Below are positions 1-9,381 of a stretch of DNA of 64,000 bases, in pieces. Source of the stretch: Fulvia fulva (Eukaryota > Ascomycota > Dothideomycetes > Mycosphaerellales > Mycosphaerellaceae); assembly GCF_020509005.1 (NCBI RefSeq), contig NC_063016.1, forward strand, positions 3,782,001 to 3,846,000, in the 5' to 3' direction. Each line of letters starts with the position of its first letter. The stretch's first letter is position 1. The notes under the pieces are model-generated. The model was not told the origin of the DNA and did not search any database. It worked only from the letters and a program-made list of their open reading frames with translations. Position numbers and translations under genes: made by a program.

Positions 1-81
1 AGCTAAGCCGCGCTAACCCGATACGGAAGATCCGCGGTTTACCCGGGCCGACGTAGCTATAGTAAGGGGTCGCGGGCTACC
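1..81. other. Unassigned flank, GC-richer
   Basis: No reading frame or repeat relationship to the rest of the window was recognised. It carries many CG dinucleotides and little CA or TG, so it has probably also been through RIP. Similarity to Copia-1 begins at about base 82, which makes 82 the break point of the truncated element to its right. Confidence 0.4.
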
Positions 82-826
82 CGTAACAAATAGATTAGAT
101 ATAATAAAACAAGGTGTATATGTTCTAAAGTAGTAGCTTAGATCCTACTAAGGCTTTTAGTATAGAATAGGAAAGTTCGTAGGTATAGATACCAAGGCCT
201 ACTTAGTAAAGTAAAGAAGGAGCGGTATAAGGTCTCGGGGCTAGGACATAGGTCTGTCTCTCCTAGTAGAGCTTCAAATGACTTACTTAAAGTCCTTCTT
301 AATAGTATCTCGATACAGTTCTACCTATAGAGTATCTTTAAGGTATTGGCTTTAAGTAAGCCGTGTAGAGTCCTTATCTAGGTTACCTATAACTTAGAAT
401 TAAACTAAGCTCCTTAATAGGATAGACGGGGTAGACCTCTAATTCCTAGATGTTTTCTACTACGATAGTAAGGGATATAAGTGACCTATACTAATATAGG
501 TTGCTCTTATTCCTATATAAACCCGGGCTTATAACCTATTAAATAGGTATAGATAGATAGTAGCGGAGTAGAGTAAGAGATCAATCTTTAACTAACTAAT
601 AGTACGAGTATATAGTAGCGGAGTAGAGTAAGAGATCAATCTTTAACTAACTAATAGTACGAGTATATAGTAATATATTAGGAACTAATGTGTTGATTAT
701 ATTAGATGTCTATCTAAGCTAAAGGGGAGAGAAGGTATCTCCCTATAAGCTAAGTTATCGTAGATACCTTAGGCTACTAGATCACTTCCTATTTATTAAC
801 TCCCTTTAAGATACTACATCTTAACA
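82..826 (-). mobile_element. Copia-1c: truncated, RIP-mutated 5' end of a Ty1/copia element
   Basis: Read on the minus strand this segment matches the 5' LTR and untranslated leader of the two complete Copia-1 copies at 9147 and 31363. The order is LTR (826 to 537), primer-binding site just below 537, then leader down to about the gag start near 82. It is cut off at gag, so no protein is encoded. Almost every CA or TG of the younger copy is TA here. No target-site duplication can be read because the other end is missing. Confidence 0.85.
537..826 (-). repeat. Copia-1c LTR with a 55-bp internal tandem duplication
   Basis: Complete LTR, 290 bp against 235 bp in the four other Copia-1 LTRs of this window. 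The whole difference is an exact 55-bp tandem duplication, 559-613 and 614-668. The two units are identical, so the duplication followed RIP of this copy or was made too recently to diverge. Confidence 0.85.
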
Positions 827-1070
827 CGTACTACTATAGTTATAGTAGTACCTATTAAGCGCTTTAGACTACTCGCGGTTCTATTACTATAGGCGCTATA
901 TTAAGTAGGCCTACGGCTCGGGTACTTAGTCGAAGTTCTCTAGTTATATAGACCTTTAGTTCTTACTAGGGTAGAAGGATCTAAACCCCGTAGCGCGCCC
1001 TTGTTAGTAAGTACGAGTACTTATTTCTACTACTTTCTAAATCAGGTTATAGCTAATAGTAGTAGAAATA
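827..1070. other. Unassigned RIP-mutated spacer
   Basis: About 240 bp between the Copia-1c LTR and the Fot1 terminal repeat. No coding signal was recognised. A small inverted repeat (GTACTACTATA and its complement, two bases apart) starts at about 828. It ends with the TA target dinucleotide of the Fot1 element at 1069-1070. Confidence 0.4.
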
Positions 1071-2202
1071 ACGTACTTTACTACCGAGTAGGCTATACTA
1101 CCGAGCGGGCTACTTTTACTAAGAACTATATCACTTCTATAGATATAGCTATATAACTACTATTATAGCGTATATTGTCTTTAAACGAGGCCAAACTGAC
1201 CTTAGCTGTCTAGGCCACGAAACGCGACGCGACAATCTCGAATCGACTTGCTATAAAGGTATACGACGCGTCTCGAAGTATACTTAGGTATCGATTAAAT
1301 AGACGACCTCCTCGGGGTGACTACGAGCCTAATTCGAAGAAGCTTATAGAGCTAGAAGAGAGGGTAATACTTGAGTATATACTCGAGCTAGATCTTAGAG
1401 GTTTCCCGCTATTAAAGGCTAGTATACGAGCAATAGCCGATTTATTACTATAAGAGAAGGGTCTTAAGCCCGCTAGTCTCAATTAGACAGACAGGTTCAT
1501 TAGGCGGTATCGTGAGCTAAAGGTTCGTATAACACGTAGATACGATCGTTAGCGAGCCCTAATAGAAGATCTAGACGTTATCGAGAGGTAGTTCTTACTT
1601 ATACGTAATATAAAGGAGAAGTATAGCATCCTTAACTAGGACACCTATAACTTCGACGAGACAGGGTTTATAATAGGTGTCATTACGTCTTAGAGCGTCG
1701 TTACGGGTTCAGAAAGGCGTAGTAGAAAGAGGAAGGTCGTTTAATAGGGTAATAGAGAATAGGTAATAGTAATTAAGACTATCTATATAGACGGAATATC
1801 GCTTCTACCCTACGTCATCCTTATAGGTAAATAGTATATTAGTACCTAGTACTAAGACGGTAACTTAGGTCTAGACTAGATAATCGGGCTAATAGATAAC
1901 GGCTAGACTAATAATAAGTTTGGTATACGGTAGCTAGAGTATTTCTAGAAGTATACTATATATCACGGGCCTAGGCGGACGTCTAGTAGATTGCAGTCGG
2001 TCACGTGACTCGGCGAGGGCCGGCCCGTATGCCTCGGCTTATATATCAACTTTTCGTACCTCGTACTCCTCTTAGATAGCCTATCTAACAACTTTGTTAT
2101 TTACCCTATATTAAGAACGGCCCTCTTATACTTTATTAGACCGCCTTTACTAACCGTAGAATACGTACTACGGAGGACCTATAAAGTAATAGCTTAAAGA
2201 TA
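1071..2202 (+). mobile_element. Fot1/pogo-type Tc1-mariner transposon, 3' truncated
   Basis: The element starts with the terminal inverted repeat beginning ACGTACTTTACTACCGAG, preceded by the TA target dinucleotide. The same terminus bounds both ends of the derivative at 7004-8042. The subterminal block contains an iterated motif (CTACCGAGCGGGCTA and a mutated copy). The transposase pseudogene follows. The right part of the element is missing: the sequence passes into the (TAGA)n tail of LINE-F at about 2203. Confidence 0.8.
1172..2202 (+). pseudogene. Fot1-like DDE transposase, RIP-inactivated and truncated
   Basis: Reading through TAG/TAA codons as lost Gln gives a recognisable transposase. 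First comes an N-terminal psq-type helix-turn-helix (around 1185-1300, KRDATISNRLA and SRSILRYRL). A CENP-B-type DNA-binding domain follows (about 1300-1560, with RPPRGDYEPN and GFPLLKASIRAIADLL). The DDE domain then starts with the first catalytic Asp in YNFDETGFIIG (about 1650-1680). The second Asp is probably in LVLLLDS (about 2060-2080). The C-terminal third is lost at the LINE junction. Intact, it would cut and paste the element at TA sites. Many in-frame stops make it certainly dead. Confidence 0.8.
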
Positions 2203-2236
2203 TAGATAGATAGATAGATAGATAGGTAGATAGATA
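2203..2236. repeat. (TAGA)n tail of LINE-F
   Basis: Simple repeat of the 4-base unit with one GATAGG interruption. It marks the 3' terminus of a minus-strand LINE. LINE-G, LINE-A and the LINE at 12474 have the same kind of tail instead of poly(A). Confidence 0.85.
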
Positions 2237-3389
2237 TTTCATTAAGCTATTATAGTACCCTTTGGCCTATATAGCTATACTATCTTGTTTTCGTATATAT
2301 AGAGGGGAAACCGTATTAGTAAAAACCCCTCCTCCTTCCCGCCTATCTTTTCCCCCTAGTTATCGTCTTAGACTTCCCTTCTTAGGGGTACGCTAGTATT
2401 ATAGGCCTGCCCTAATAACTACCCTATCTATAACCCCCCTAGCTTCCGCCTCTTATCTATCTACTCCTCCGTCTCGCTAGCAAGGCTAAACTACTAGAGG
2501 TATCCCTACTATAGTATCTACCGAGAGATTCGGCGAATATTACCTTTGTCCCTAATAATTGACTTATAGTCTCTCCTTCCCGCTTAGTACCTCCAATTTC
2601 CCCTACCTCTCGCCTACTACGGGCATCGTAGTAGTATATATTCTAGGTTTTACGATAGGTAGCTATACTAGTAGGCTAGGCTATAGATGTCTAGTACGCG
2701 TCTCCTAAATAGGTAGGCCCTTAATCTAATATATTCGGACCTAATTTGGATCGCTATGCTTGCTTCGGCCCTTGTTAGGTCCCTATATAGCTAGTAATTG
2801 TGTCTCTAGAAGGCTCAGAGTGCTATCGGGCCTATTGTCTTAGGGGGCTTCCTTTTCTAGTCCTACTCCTATAGGTAGCTCGCTATCTATTCCGCTAGGC
2901 TTTTGGTCTTAGCCTTGCTCCCGCCGGCCTAGCGAGTCCTATGCTCCTCCTCTTTTCGTGCTAGCTATTCGGTGCTTGTCTATACGCCCGTAAAGGTAGT
3001 AAGGTCATCCGCTTTTAAGCTTGTCCTATGTCCGGCCCCTCTCCGGTAGCGGCTTTCTATCTTATTCTTTGCCTCCTAGATCGTAGTTTATACTAAGTAA
3101 TCTATCGTCTTTACCGCGTATTAAATTCTTATTCCCCGGATATATTGGCCGATTAGTAGTGTTCCTATCTCTATTTCTACCGTACTTATTAATGTTGTCT
3201 TATATACGCCTAGTATCCTACGTAGGTTACCTACCTATGTCCTATTTAGGGGTTGCTCTATCCGTTTCGGGATCGGCTTGCCTTCGCCTCCTGTTCCCTA
3301 AATCTATGCCCTGTATAATATAGCTAGTCTAACGATCGCCTTATATATTACTCTTACCTTATCGAATATTACTCCCTATATAGACGCCG
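2203..3389 (-). mobile_element. LINE-F: 3' portion of a Tad-like non-LTR retrotransposon
   Basis: The minus-strand element begins (its 3' end) with a (TAGA)n tail at 2203-2236 and runs to 3389, where similarity to LINE-G (16413 onward) stops abruptly. The stretch corresponds to the 3' untranslated region and the C-terminal half of ORF2. It is heavily RIP-mutated and has no open frame longer than a few dozen codons. The upstream (5') part of the element is absent: LINE-H, in the opposite orientation, starts at 3390. Confidence 0.75.
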
Positions 3390-3450
3390 GGAGGAAGATT
3401 ATATATACGAGCGACAAGACCCTATTTCTTTAGCTCGCAGGCGTGACACG

Positions 3451-4710
3451 ATGATAGCGATCGCAGGAAACGACCAGGAGCAGGAGAGTAACGAGTGGAA
3501 GGAGGTCTGCAGGAAGGCAGAAACAATGGCAATGGCAGGAGATGGCGAGCACCCAGAAAGAGCACTTAAGGGGATGATTTTGGAGCTCCTTGGAGGGCTA
3601 AAGGCACTAAGGAGCCAAACAGGACAGATCATTAACAGGACAGTAGCAGCAGCAGCAAAGAAGAGGACACAGGAAGGCCAGAAACTAAGCCAACCAACCT
3701 GGGCAGCAGTTGCATCCCAAAACCCTCCCCCCCAGAAAACAGCTATCAAGGTCTACATTTCCGACCAGCAAGAGCAGAAAGAGATTGAGGGCCTGTCAGG
3801 CAAGGAGATCATACAGAAGATTGGGATACAAGGCATCATTGGAGCCAGGAAAGAGAAGGGAGGTGTCCTTAAGCTGTTCACAGCACAGGAGCAAGACAGG
3901 AAGAGGCTAGAGACACAGAAGGAGTGGACAGTCAAACTAGGCAAGACGGCTAAGGTCTCACACCAACAAAATATGGTTATTGCCCATGGGATGACCACAA
4001 AGTTTGACATTGAAGGAGACCTTAAGAGGCTGCAGGACCAGAACCAGGCTGTATGCCCAGGGCTACAGATCACAAAAGCAGCATGGGTCAACAGAAAGAC
4101 AAAGGACACAAAGAGAGAGTCTTCTCTAGTGCTCTGGATAGGCACTGCAGAACAGGCAAACACCGTGCTTGACAAGGGCATCTTCTGGGAATGTGAAAGA
4201 ATGGACACAGAAATCCATAGAAGCACCCACAGACTACTGCAATGCTTCAAGTGCCAACAGTATGGTCATATCTCTACTAGATGCCCAAGCCAAAAGGACA
4301 CTTGTTCCCACTGTGCTGGTAGCCACAAAGTACAGAATTGCACAGCCCCAAAGAGTGAAGCCAGATGTGCATGCTGTGGAAAGAAACACCCTTCCTGGTC
4401 CCAAGACTGCACAGCTAGGATTGAGGCAAAGAGGAGGGCAAGAGAAGCCAGGATCAACACCCCTATCAGATTCCAGACAGGGACAATCACCCAAGAACCC
4501 CTAAGGACTGTCTACAACCCTCTGAAAAGAGGCAGAACAGAAGAGACCACACAGGCCCAAGGCCACCCTGCTATGGGTAGACCAAAATCAATTGTGGTTG
4601 CAGGAAGAGACCCGTCACAAAGCAGGCTCAACCTTACCACAATCCCAAATAGCAGCCAGCAGCAGGAAGCACGAGAAGACCAGCAGGAGACCAGCATGGA
4701 TGAGTCATGA
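3451..4710 (+). CDS. LINE ORF1 protein: Gag-like RNA-binding protein with three CCHC knuckles
   Basis: Intact 419-codon frame, the best preserved gene of the window. The N-terminal half is charged and Gln/Lys/Glu-rich. At about residues 264-320 there are three zinc knuckles in a row: CFKCQQYGHISTRC, CSHCAGSHKVQNC and CACCGKKHPSWSQDC. This is the usual ORF1 layout of Tad/I-type LINEs, whose ORF1 protein coats the element RNA. The C-terminal 90 residues are Arg/Gln-rich and likely disordered. I take the ATG at 3451. The frame is open upstream through the junction to about 3391, so the true start could lie further 5' or be lost. The stop TGA overlaps the ORF2 start. LINE-E at the right edge encodes a mutated relative with the same motifs. 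Confidence 0.85.
   Translation: MIAIAGNDQEQESNEWKEVCRKAETMAMAGDGEHPERALKGMILELLGGLKALRSQTGQIINRTVAAAAKKRTQEGQKLSQPTWAAVASQNPPPQKTAIKVYISDQQEQKEIEGLSGKEIIQKIGIQGIIGARKEKGGVLKLFTAQEQDRKRLETQKEWTVKLGKTAKVSHQQNMVIAHGMTTKFDIEGDLKRLQDQNQAVCPGLQITKAAWVNRKTKDTKRESSLVLWIGTAEQANTVLDKGIFWECERMDTEIHRSTHRLLQCFKCQQYGHISTRCPSQKDTCSHCAGSHKVQNCTAPKSEARCACCGKKHPSWSQDCTARIEAKRRAREARINTPIRFQTGTITQEPLRTVYNPLKRGRTEETTQAQGHPAMGRPKSIVVAGRDPSQSRLNLTTIPNSSQQQEAREDQQETSMDES
4707..4710 (+). promoter_or_regulatory. ATGA stop-start overlap between LINE ORF1 and ORF2
   Basis: The ORF2 ATG (4707-4709) and the ORF1 TGA (4708-4710) share bases. In other two-ORF retroelements this arrangement goes with termination-reinitiation, which makes the ORF2 protein at a low ratio. 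Here it is an inference from sequence only. Confidence 0.7.
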
Positions 4711-5718
4711 TTGAGACACCTAATCTTACCACTATCCAGTACAACGTCAACAAAAGCCAGCACAAGGTCCAGAGAAGCTTTCTCCAAGCACTGGACCCAA
4801 AGAAACACCTAGTTATTGCAGTCCAGGAACCTTGGATCAACAGCAAATCTAACAGACCATCTACTGCTAACGACCCAAGGTATCACACACTCCTAGCCAA
4901 ACAAGGCACCCCTAGAACATGCATGTATATCAGCAAAGAGATGGCAACAGACAGCTGGGAACAAATCCAACAGGAAGGGGGAGACATCACCTCAGTCAGA
5001 CTCAACACCAACCAAGGCAGCATCCACATCCACAGTGTATACAACCCACCCCCCAGCTCCAGAAGCAGTACCTAGCTGGGCACACTACAACAGCTGCTAG
5101 ACATCCTGCAGAGTGACTCCCAACACATCGTGCTGGGAGACTTCAACTTGCACCATCCTACATGGGGATCAGACTTTGCACCTGCCCATCACTTCCTAGC
5201 TAACAGACTCCTCTCCACTACCCAAAGCAACAACATGCACCTAGTTACCCCAAAGGGCCTAACTACCTGGTCACAGAGAGCAAGCTCAAGCACCATTGAC
5301 CTGTGCTTTGCATCACATGACCTGCAGCAGAAGGTCACCAGATGCTGGGTTAACCAGGACTTGGAGTCCTCATCAGATCACCTCCCAATTCAGGTGGAGT
5401 TTGAAACACAGACACAGCAGGAAGGAGACCTAGAACCTCAGCTGGCCTGGAAGGCAGCCAACTGGGAACAGATCAGACAAGACCTGGAACAGAAGCTAGC
5501 TGGACTAGAGACCAGGAGACTGGAAACAGCCTTAGACATAGACCAAGCAGTGGCAGAACTGGTTAGAACAATGCAGGAAACTGCGGCAGCCCACACCAGA
5601 GAAAAGAAACAGTCACTGTACCAGAAGCCATTCTGGACAAAGGAATGCTCAGAGAAGGTCAAGGCAGCCAGGCAGGCCAGGAGAGCCCTTACCCAGAGCC
5701 ACTCCCAGGAAGCATGGG
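4707..5718 (+). pseudogene. LINE ORF2, N-terminal endonuclease (EEP) domain, one stop and 3' truncated
   Basis: Starts at the ATG that overlaps the ORF1 stop (ATGA). The frame shows the exonuclease-endonuclease-phosphatase fold used to nick target DNA: QYNVNKSQ at the start, catalytic Glu in AVQEPWIN, the LGDFNLHHP block (about 5133-5160) and SSDHLP (about 5370). It is interrupted once by TAG at 5073-5075, which fits a CAG to TAG change, and resumes in the same frame. It ends at the junction with Copia-2 at about 5718, before any reverse transcriptase motif, so no retrotransposition activity can remain in cis. Confidence 0.85.
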
Positions 5719-5893
5719 ACTACTAGCTCCGATAGCGAGACTAGCGCGGAGACATTAAGATTTAGTATCTTAGTACTAATGACATACCTATAGACGGGCT
5801 AACTAAGCTACTTCTACTATAGAAGTATAAGCACTTCGTTAAGCTACTTAATATAGCTAAGGAAGGCATAGACCTACGTACCTTAGTACCCTC

Positions 5894-6125
5894 TATTAAG
5901 AATATATAGGCCGTAGGTTAAGTATATAGGTATACGTGTATTATATAACTAGATTACGTAACTAGGTTTTACTAGTCTATAGGCTAGTAAACATCCGGAC
6001 ACCTAGTATCTACCTATACTAATACTAGCGATACTATATATATATACGCTATCCTATTAGGTCCTTCTTCGTCTTTTATATAATCCGCTGTCTTCTACTA
6101 CTACGTAACTCGTACCTATTTAATA
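5894..6125 (+). repeat. Solo LTR of Copia-3, with CCCTC target duplication
   Basis: A 232-bp LTR matching both LTRs of Copia-3a (20865, 24960) and Copia-3b. It is flanked by direct CCCTC repeats at 5889-5893 and 6126-6130. No internal Copia-3 sequence is present, so this is a solo LTR left by recombination between two LTRs. It splits the pol C-terminal codons of Copia-2b. Confidence 0.9.
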
Positions 6126-7003
6126 CCCTCTATAGCCGTATTAGGAGGTAACGGGCTAATAGACGCCTAAGAAGCCCGTAGTAGCGGCCTTACCTTATCT
6201 CGAAACGAACACCAAACGGCTTTATCTTTACGGACACCTCTCTAGAAGCGCTAGTAGGCGTAAAATACGGCTACTAGTAGCTATTAATACTATAGACAAT
6301 AACGAAGCTAGAGTAAAGTATCTACTATTTACCGGTACGGCCCTAGTACTATTATTAATAGGTGTTTCTCGGACTCCTATTTATTAATAGCGTAAGGGCA
6401 AGAAACACCCCTATTACTAGTAGTAGCGTACGCGCGCGCGACAAAAGTAGCGCGTCTAATTAGAACGCGAGAAACGCCTCTAACTTACTACTAGTAATAA
6501 TACTACTACCTTATTACTATATTATCCGCTACTTTTGCACCTTATATATAGCACACACTTGCCTAGAACAAAAAGGTATCACTACCCTAAGGTAATGATC
6601 TTTAAAAGTATAGAAAGTAAGGTACCCTAAAGGTGCCTTTTTAACTTTCCGATACCGTTACTCCGGTATTACCTATTAGAGCCCTATTATACCTTATATA
6701 GTATAAGCTCTATCGTAGATAGCCTAGTGTATTACGCTACTAACTAGTATCTTATACTCCCTAGGGGTAGAGCGAGCTCTCTTACTATTCGCCGGAGCGA
6801 AATAACTTAGTATAGAGTAATTATCGGACAATTTAATAAGTTAAGCGGACGACAATATATGTTTAAGTATACGATAGGGCTAAGGCTACCCCTAGATTAA
6901 ACTTAGGACCTCTAATGCTTACCGGTAGGTAAGATAATTATATACTTAAGTAAAAGTCCGTATAACGGGACTATTACTCAAGCTATCTTACCGGTAATAG
7001 TTA

Positions 7004-8042
7004 ACGTACTTTACTACCGAGCGGGCTATACTACCGAGCGGGCTACTTTTACTAAGAACTATACCACTTCCACTTTGATTACGACGGTATCTTAACACGA
7101 CGACATCCTATAGAATCGTTACTAGGAGGACAATTCCTCTTTAGATTCTTCGCTATCTAGTAAGTCTACTTGATAGGTACGTACGTTATGCCCCGACTCG
7201 CTATATCGCTTATAGCCTCTAGACTAAATGTACTTACGCGTTCGTACTTTCCGCTATATAAGGGCCTCGTTAGACTTACGTAGCTTACTAATCTCGCTTC
7301 GTATAAGAGCTATCTAATACGCTATCTCTCTACTCCCTCTCTATTACCCTATTAAACGACCTTCCTCTTTCTACTACGCCTTTCTAAACCCGTAACGACG
7401 CTCTAAGACGTAATAACACCTATTATAAACCCTATCTCGTCGAAGCTATAGGTGTCCTAGTTAAGGATACTATACTTCTCCTTTATATTACGTATAAGTA
7501 AGAACTAGTTCTCGATAACGTCTGGATCTTCTATTAGGGCTCGCTAACGATCGTATCTACGTGTTATACGAACCTTTAGCTCACGATACCGCCTAATGAA
7601 CCTGTCTGTCTAATTGAGACTAGCGGGCTTAAGACCCTTCTCTTATAGTAATAAATCGGCTATTGCTCGTATACTAGCCTTTAATAGCGGGAAACCTCTA
7701 AGATCTAGCTCGAGTATATACTCAAGTATCACCCTCTCTTCTAGCTCTATAAGCTTCTTCGAATTAGGCTCGTAGTCACCCCGAGGAGGTCGTCTATTCA
7801 ATCGATACCCTAGTATAGTTCGAGACGCGTCGTATACCTTTATAGCAAGTCGATTCGTGATTGTCGCGTCGCGTTTCGTAGCCTAGACAGCTAAGGTCAG
7901 TTTGGCCTCGTTTGAAGACAATATACGCTATAATAGTAGTTATATAGCTATATCTATAGAAGTGGTATAGTTCTTAGCAAAAGTGGCCCGCTCGGTAGTA
8001 TAGCCCGCTCGGTAGTATAGCCCGCTTAGTAGTAAAGCACGT
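7004..8042 (-). mobile_element. Fot1-like deletion derivative with complete terminal repeats
   Basis: A 1,039-bp element with inverted termini (ACGTACTTTACTACCGAG at the left, its complement with AAAGCACGT at the right) flanked by TA at 7002-7003 and 8043-8044. Inside, read on the minus strand, is the N-terminal half of the same transposase as at 1172 (helix-turn-helix and CENP-B-type regions, to about the first Asp). Only a short C-terminal remainder follows, so the catalytic core is deleted. It could only have moved with transposase supplied in trans. Subterminal motif TATACTACCGAGCGGGC appears twice at the left end and three times at the right. Inserted in the 3' non-coding region of Copia-2b. 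Confidence 0.85.
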
Positions 8043-8291
8043 TATAAAATCTATACTTTATTATATAGGTAACAATAGTAGTAGTGAAAGTAAGGAATAA
8101 GGGAAGGGGTATAAAGCTTACCTTACTTACCTTAGCTTACTTTACTTAAAACAGCTGACTTACCCTTACTATAGTAGTAGTAACACCGAGGGCCTGACGT
8201 TACTACTATAGGTAGGGGGGTAGTTATAATAGGGTGTACGCGATTATATAGGAATTAGCTTATTCACTCTAGCGTACGAGCTAAGGGGGTG

Positions 8292-8497
8292 TGTTACGAT
8301 CCGAGCGTATATATAGGTAACATCCTATTATTAAAACTTAAGGCTATATACGCTAAGAATTAGGTGACTAATTAGTTATCTATAGTCTCTTTAAGAATAC
8401 ACTTGTCTATTCTAGGTAGATATATATAATATATAACCTACTTTTGAAACACTCTATATAAGCCCGTATAATAACTTCCTATACTTCTAATATAATA
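8292..8497 (+). repeat. Copia-2b 3' LTR
   Basis: 206 bp, nearly collinear with the 207-bp LTRs of Copia-2a. The preceding purine run AAGGGGGTG is the polypurine tract. Starts TGTTACGATCC (TGTCGCGATCC in the other copy). Confidence 0.85.
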
Positions 8498-9146
8498 AGA
8501 GCCCCCTTTAGACCCTAAGATTTACGCGTCGAATCTCGTTAAACTTTACCGGTTAATTACGTAGCGGCGGTAGATAGGGGTACTACTAAGATATATAGAG
8601 CCGGGAGGCGGCCTTAGTAGCGAGGTAGCGATTACAAATTAATCTCTCTATAAGGCGAAAATACGAGAATCTACGAATTTTAGATTAATTATTTTTTAAG
8701 ATCTTAGTAAATATGTTATAGTCTATAGACCGGTAAATACTAATACCTACGCGTAAGCTATTCTAAAGTTACTAGACGCGTCCTTACTTACTAGGATAGT
8801 TAGTCGTCTATATTTTAGTAGTTAATAAGGGGGGGTTTAAGTATATATACGGTAGTATTATTAGTATATTTTAGTAAAATTAAGGTTAAGATCGGCTCGA
8901 AGTTGAAATCTTAAGGTATTAAGGTACCGAAGGTTAAGGTTCTTAGTATTAAGTAAACGAAGTATAACATTACGAGTAAGGTTATAGTAATAAATAAGGT
9001 TAGAAGTTTTAGTTATATCTTTGTCGAGGTTCGAGTTATTTACTAGTATTAGAGCTAGCTAAGAGCTACTAGAGAGTCTAATAAAGGCTTATAGGCTGTA
9101 TAGGGAGGCTATTATCCTAGTAGGGATAGAAGATCTAGATAGTAAC

Positions 9147-9381
9147 TATTAAGATGTAGCATCTTAAAGGGAGTCAATAATTAGGAAGTGATCTAGTAGC
9201 CTAAGGCATCTACGATAACTTAGCTTATAGGGAGATACCTTCTCTCCCCTTTAGCTTAGATAGAGATCTAACATAATCAACATATTGGTTCCTAATAAAT
9301 TGCTATATACTCGTGCTATTAGTTAGTTAAAGATTGATCTCTTACTCTACTCCGCTACTATTAATCCGTACCTATTTAATA
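9147..9381 (+). repeat. Copia-1b 5' LTR
   Basis: 235 bp. Begins TATTAAGATGTAGC (TG changed to TA) and ends CTATTTAATA. Followed directly by the primer-binding site GGTTATAAGCCCGGG. Confidence 0.9.

Larger units (their letters stand above)
3390..5718 (+). mobile_element. LINE-H: non-RIPed 5' portion of a Tad-like LINE, 3' truncated
   Basis: From about 3430 to 5718 the base composition changes sharply. CA and TG return to normal frequency and a long open frame appears. The segment holds ORF1 and the endonuclease part of ORF2, then stops inside ORF2 at 5718/5719, where RIP-mutated Copia-2 begins. There is no reverse transcriptase, 3' UTR or TAGA tail, so the right end is a truncation. A 3'-truncated LINE is not a normal target-primed insertion product. 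RIP-mutated sequence lies on both sides. Confidence 0.8.
5719..8497 (+). mobile_element. Copia-2b: 5'-truncated, RIP-mutated copy of Copia-2
   Basis: Matches in reverse complement the left part of the full Copia-2a element (about 49,870 down to 48,376). It starts inside the RNase H/C-terminal coding region of pol (ending phrase around GLTKLLLLQK at about 5790-5830), then has a 3' non-coding region of about 1 kb and the 3' LTR (8292-8497). Two later insertions interrupt it: a solo Copia-3 LTR at 5894-6125 and a Fot1 derivative at 7004-8042. The 5' two thirds are missing at the junction with LINE-H. The right end abuts the interior of a Gypsy-1 LTR. Confidence 0.85.

Noticed and set aside
559..668. 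Satellite or minisatellite array
   Set aside because: Only two units, confined to one LTR; a local tandem duplication.
3399..4494. Open frames on the minus strand at 3399-3749, 3753-4250, 4234-4494 and 4266-4490, and plus-strand 3710-3910 and 4169-4504
   Set aside because: They overlap the clear LINE ORF1 with three zinc knuckles, have no recognisable domain and arise because that region has few stops.
2203..5718. LINE-F plus LINE-H as a single twin-primed insertion with 5' inversion
   Set aside because: The orientation would fit, but one half is saturated with RIP and the other is clean, and no target duplication links 2203 with 5719.
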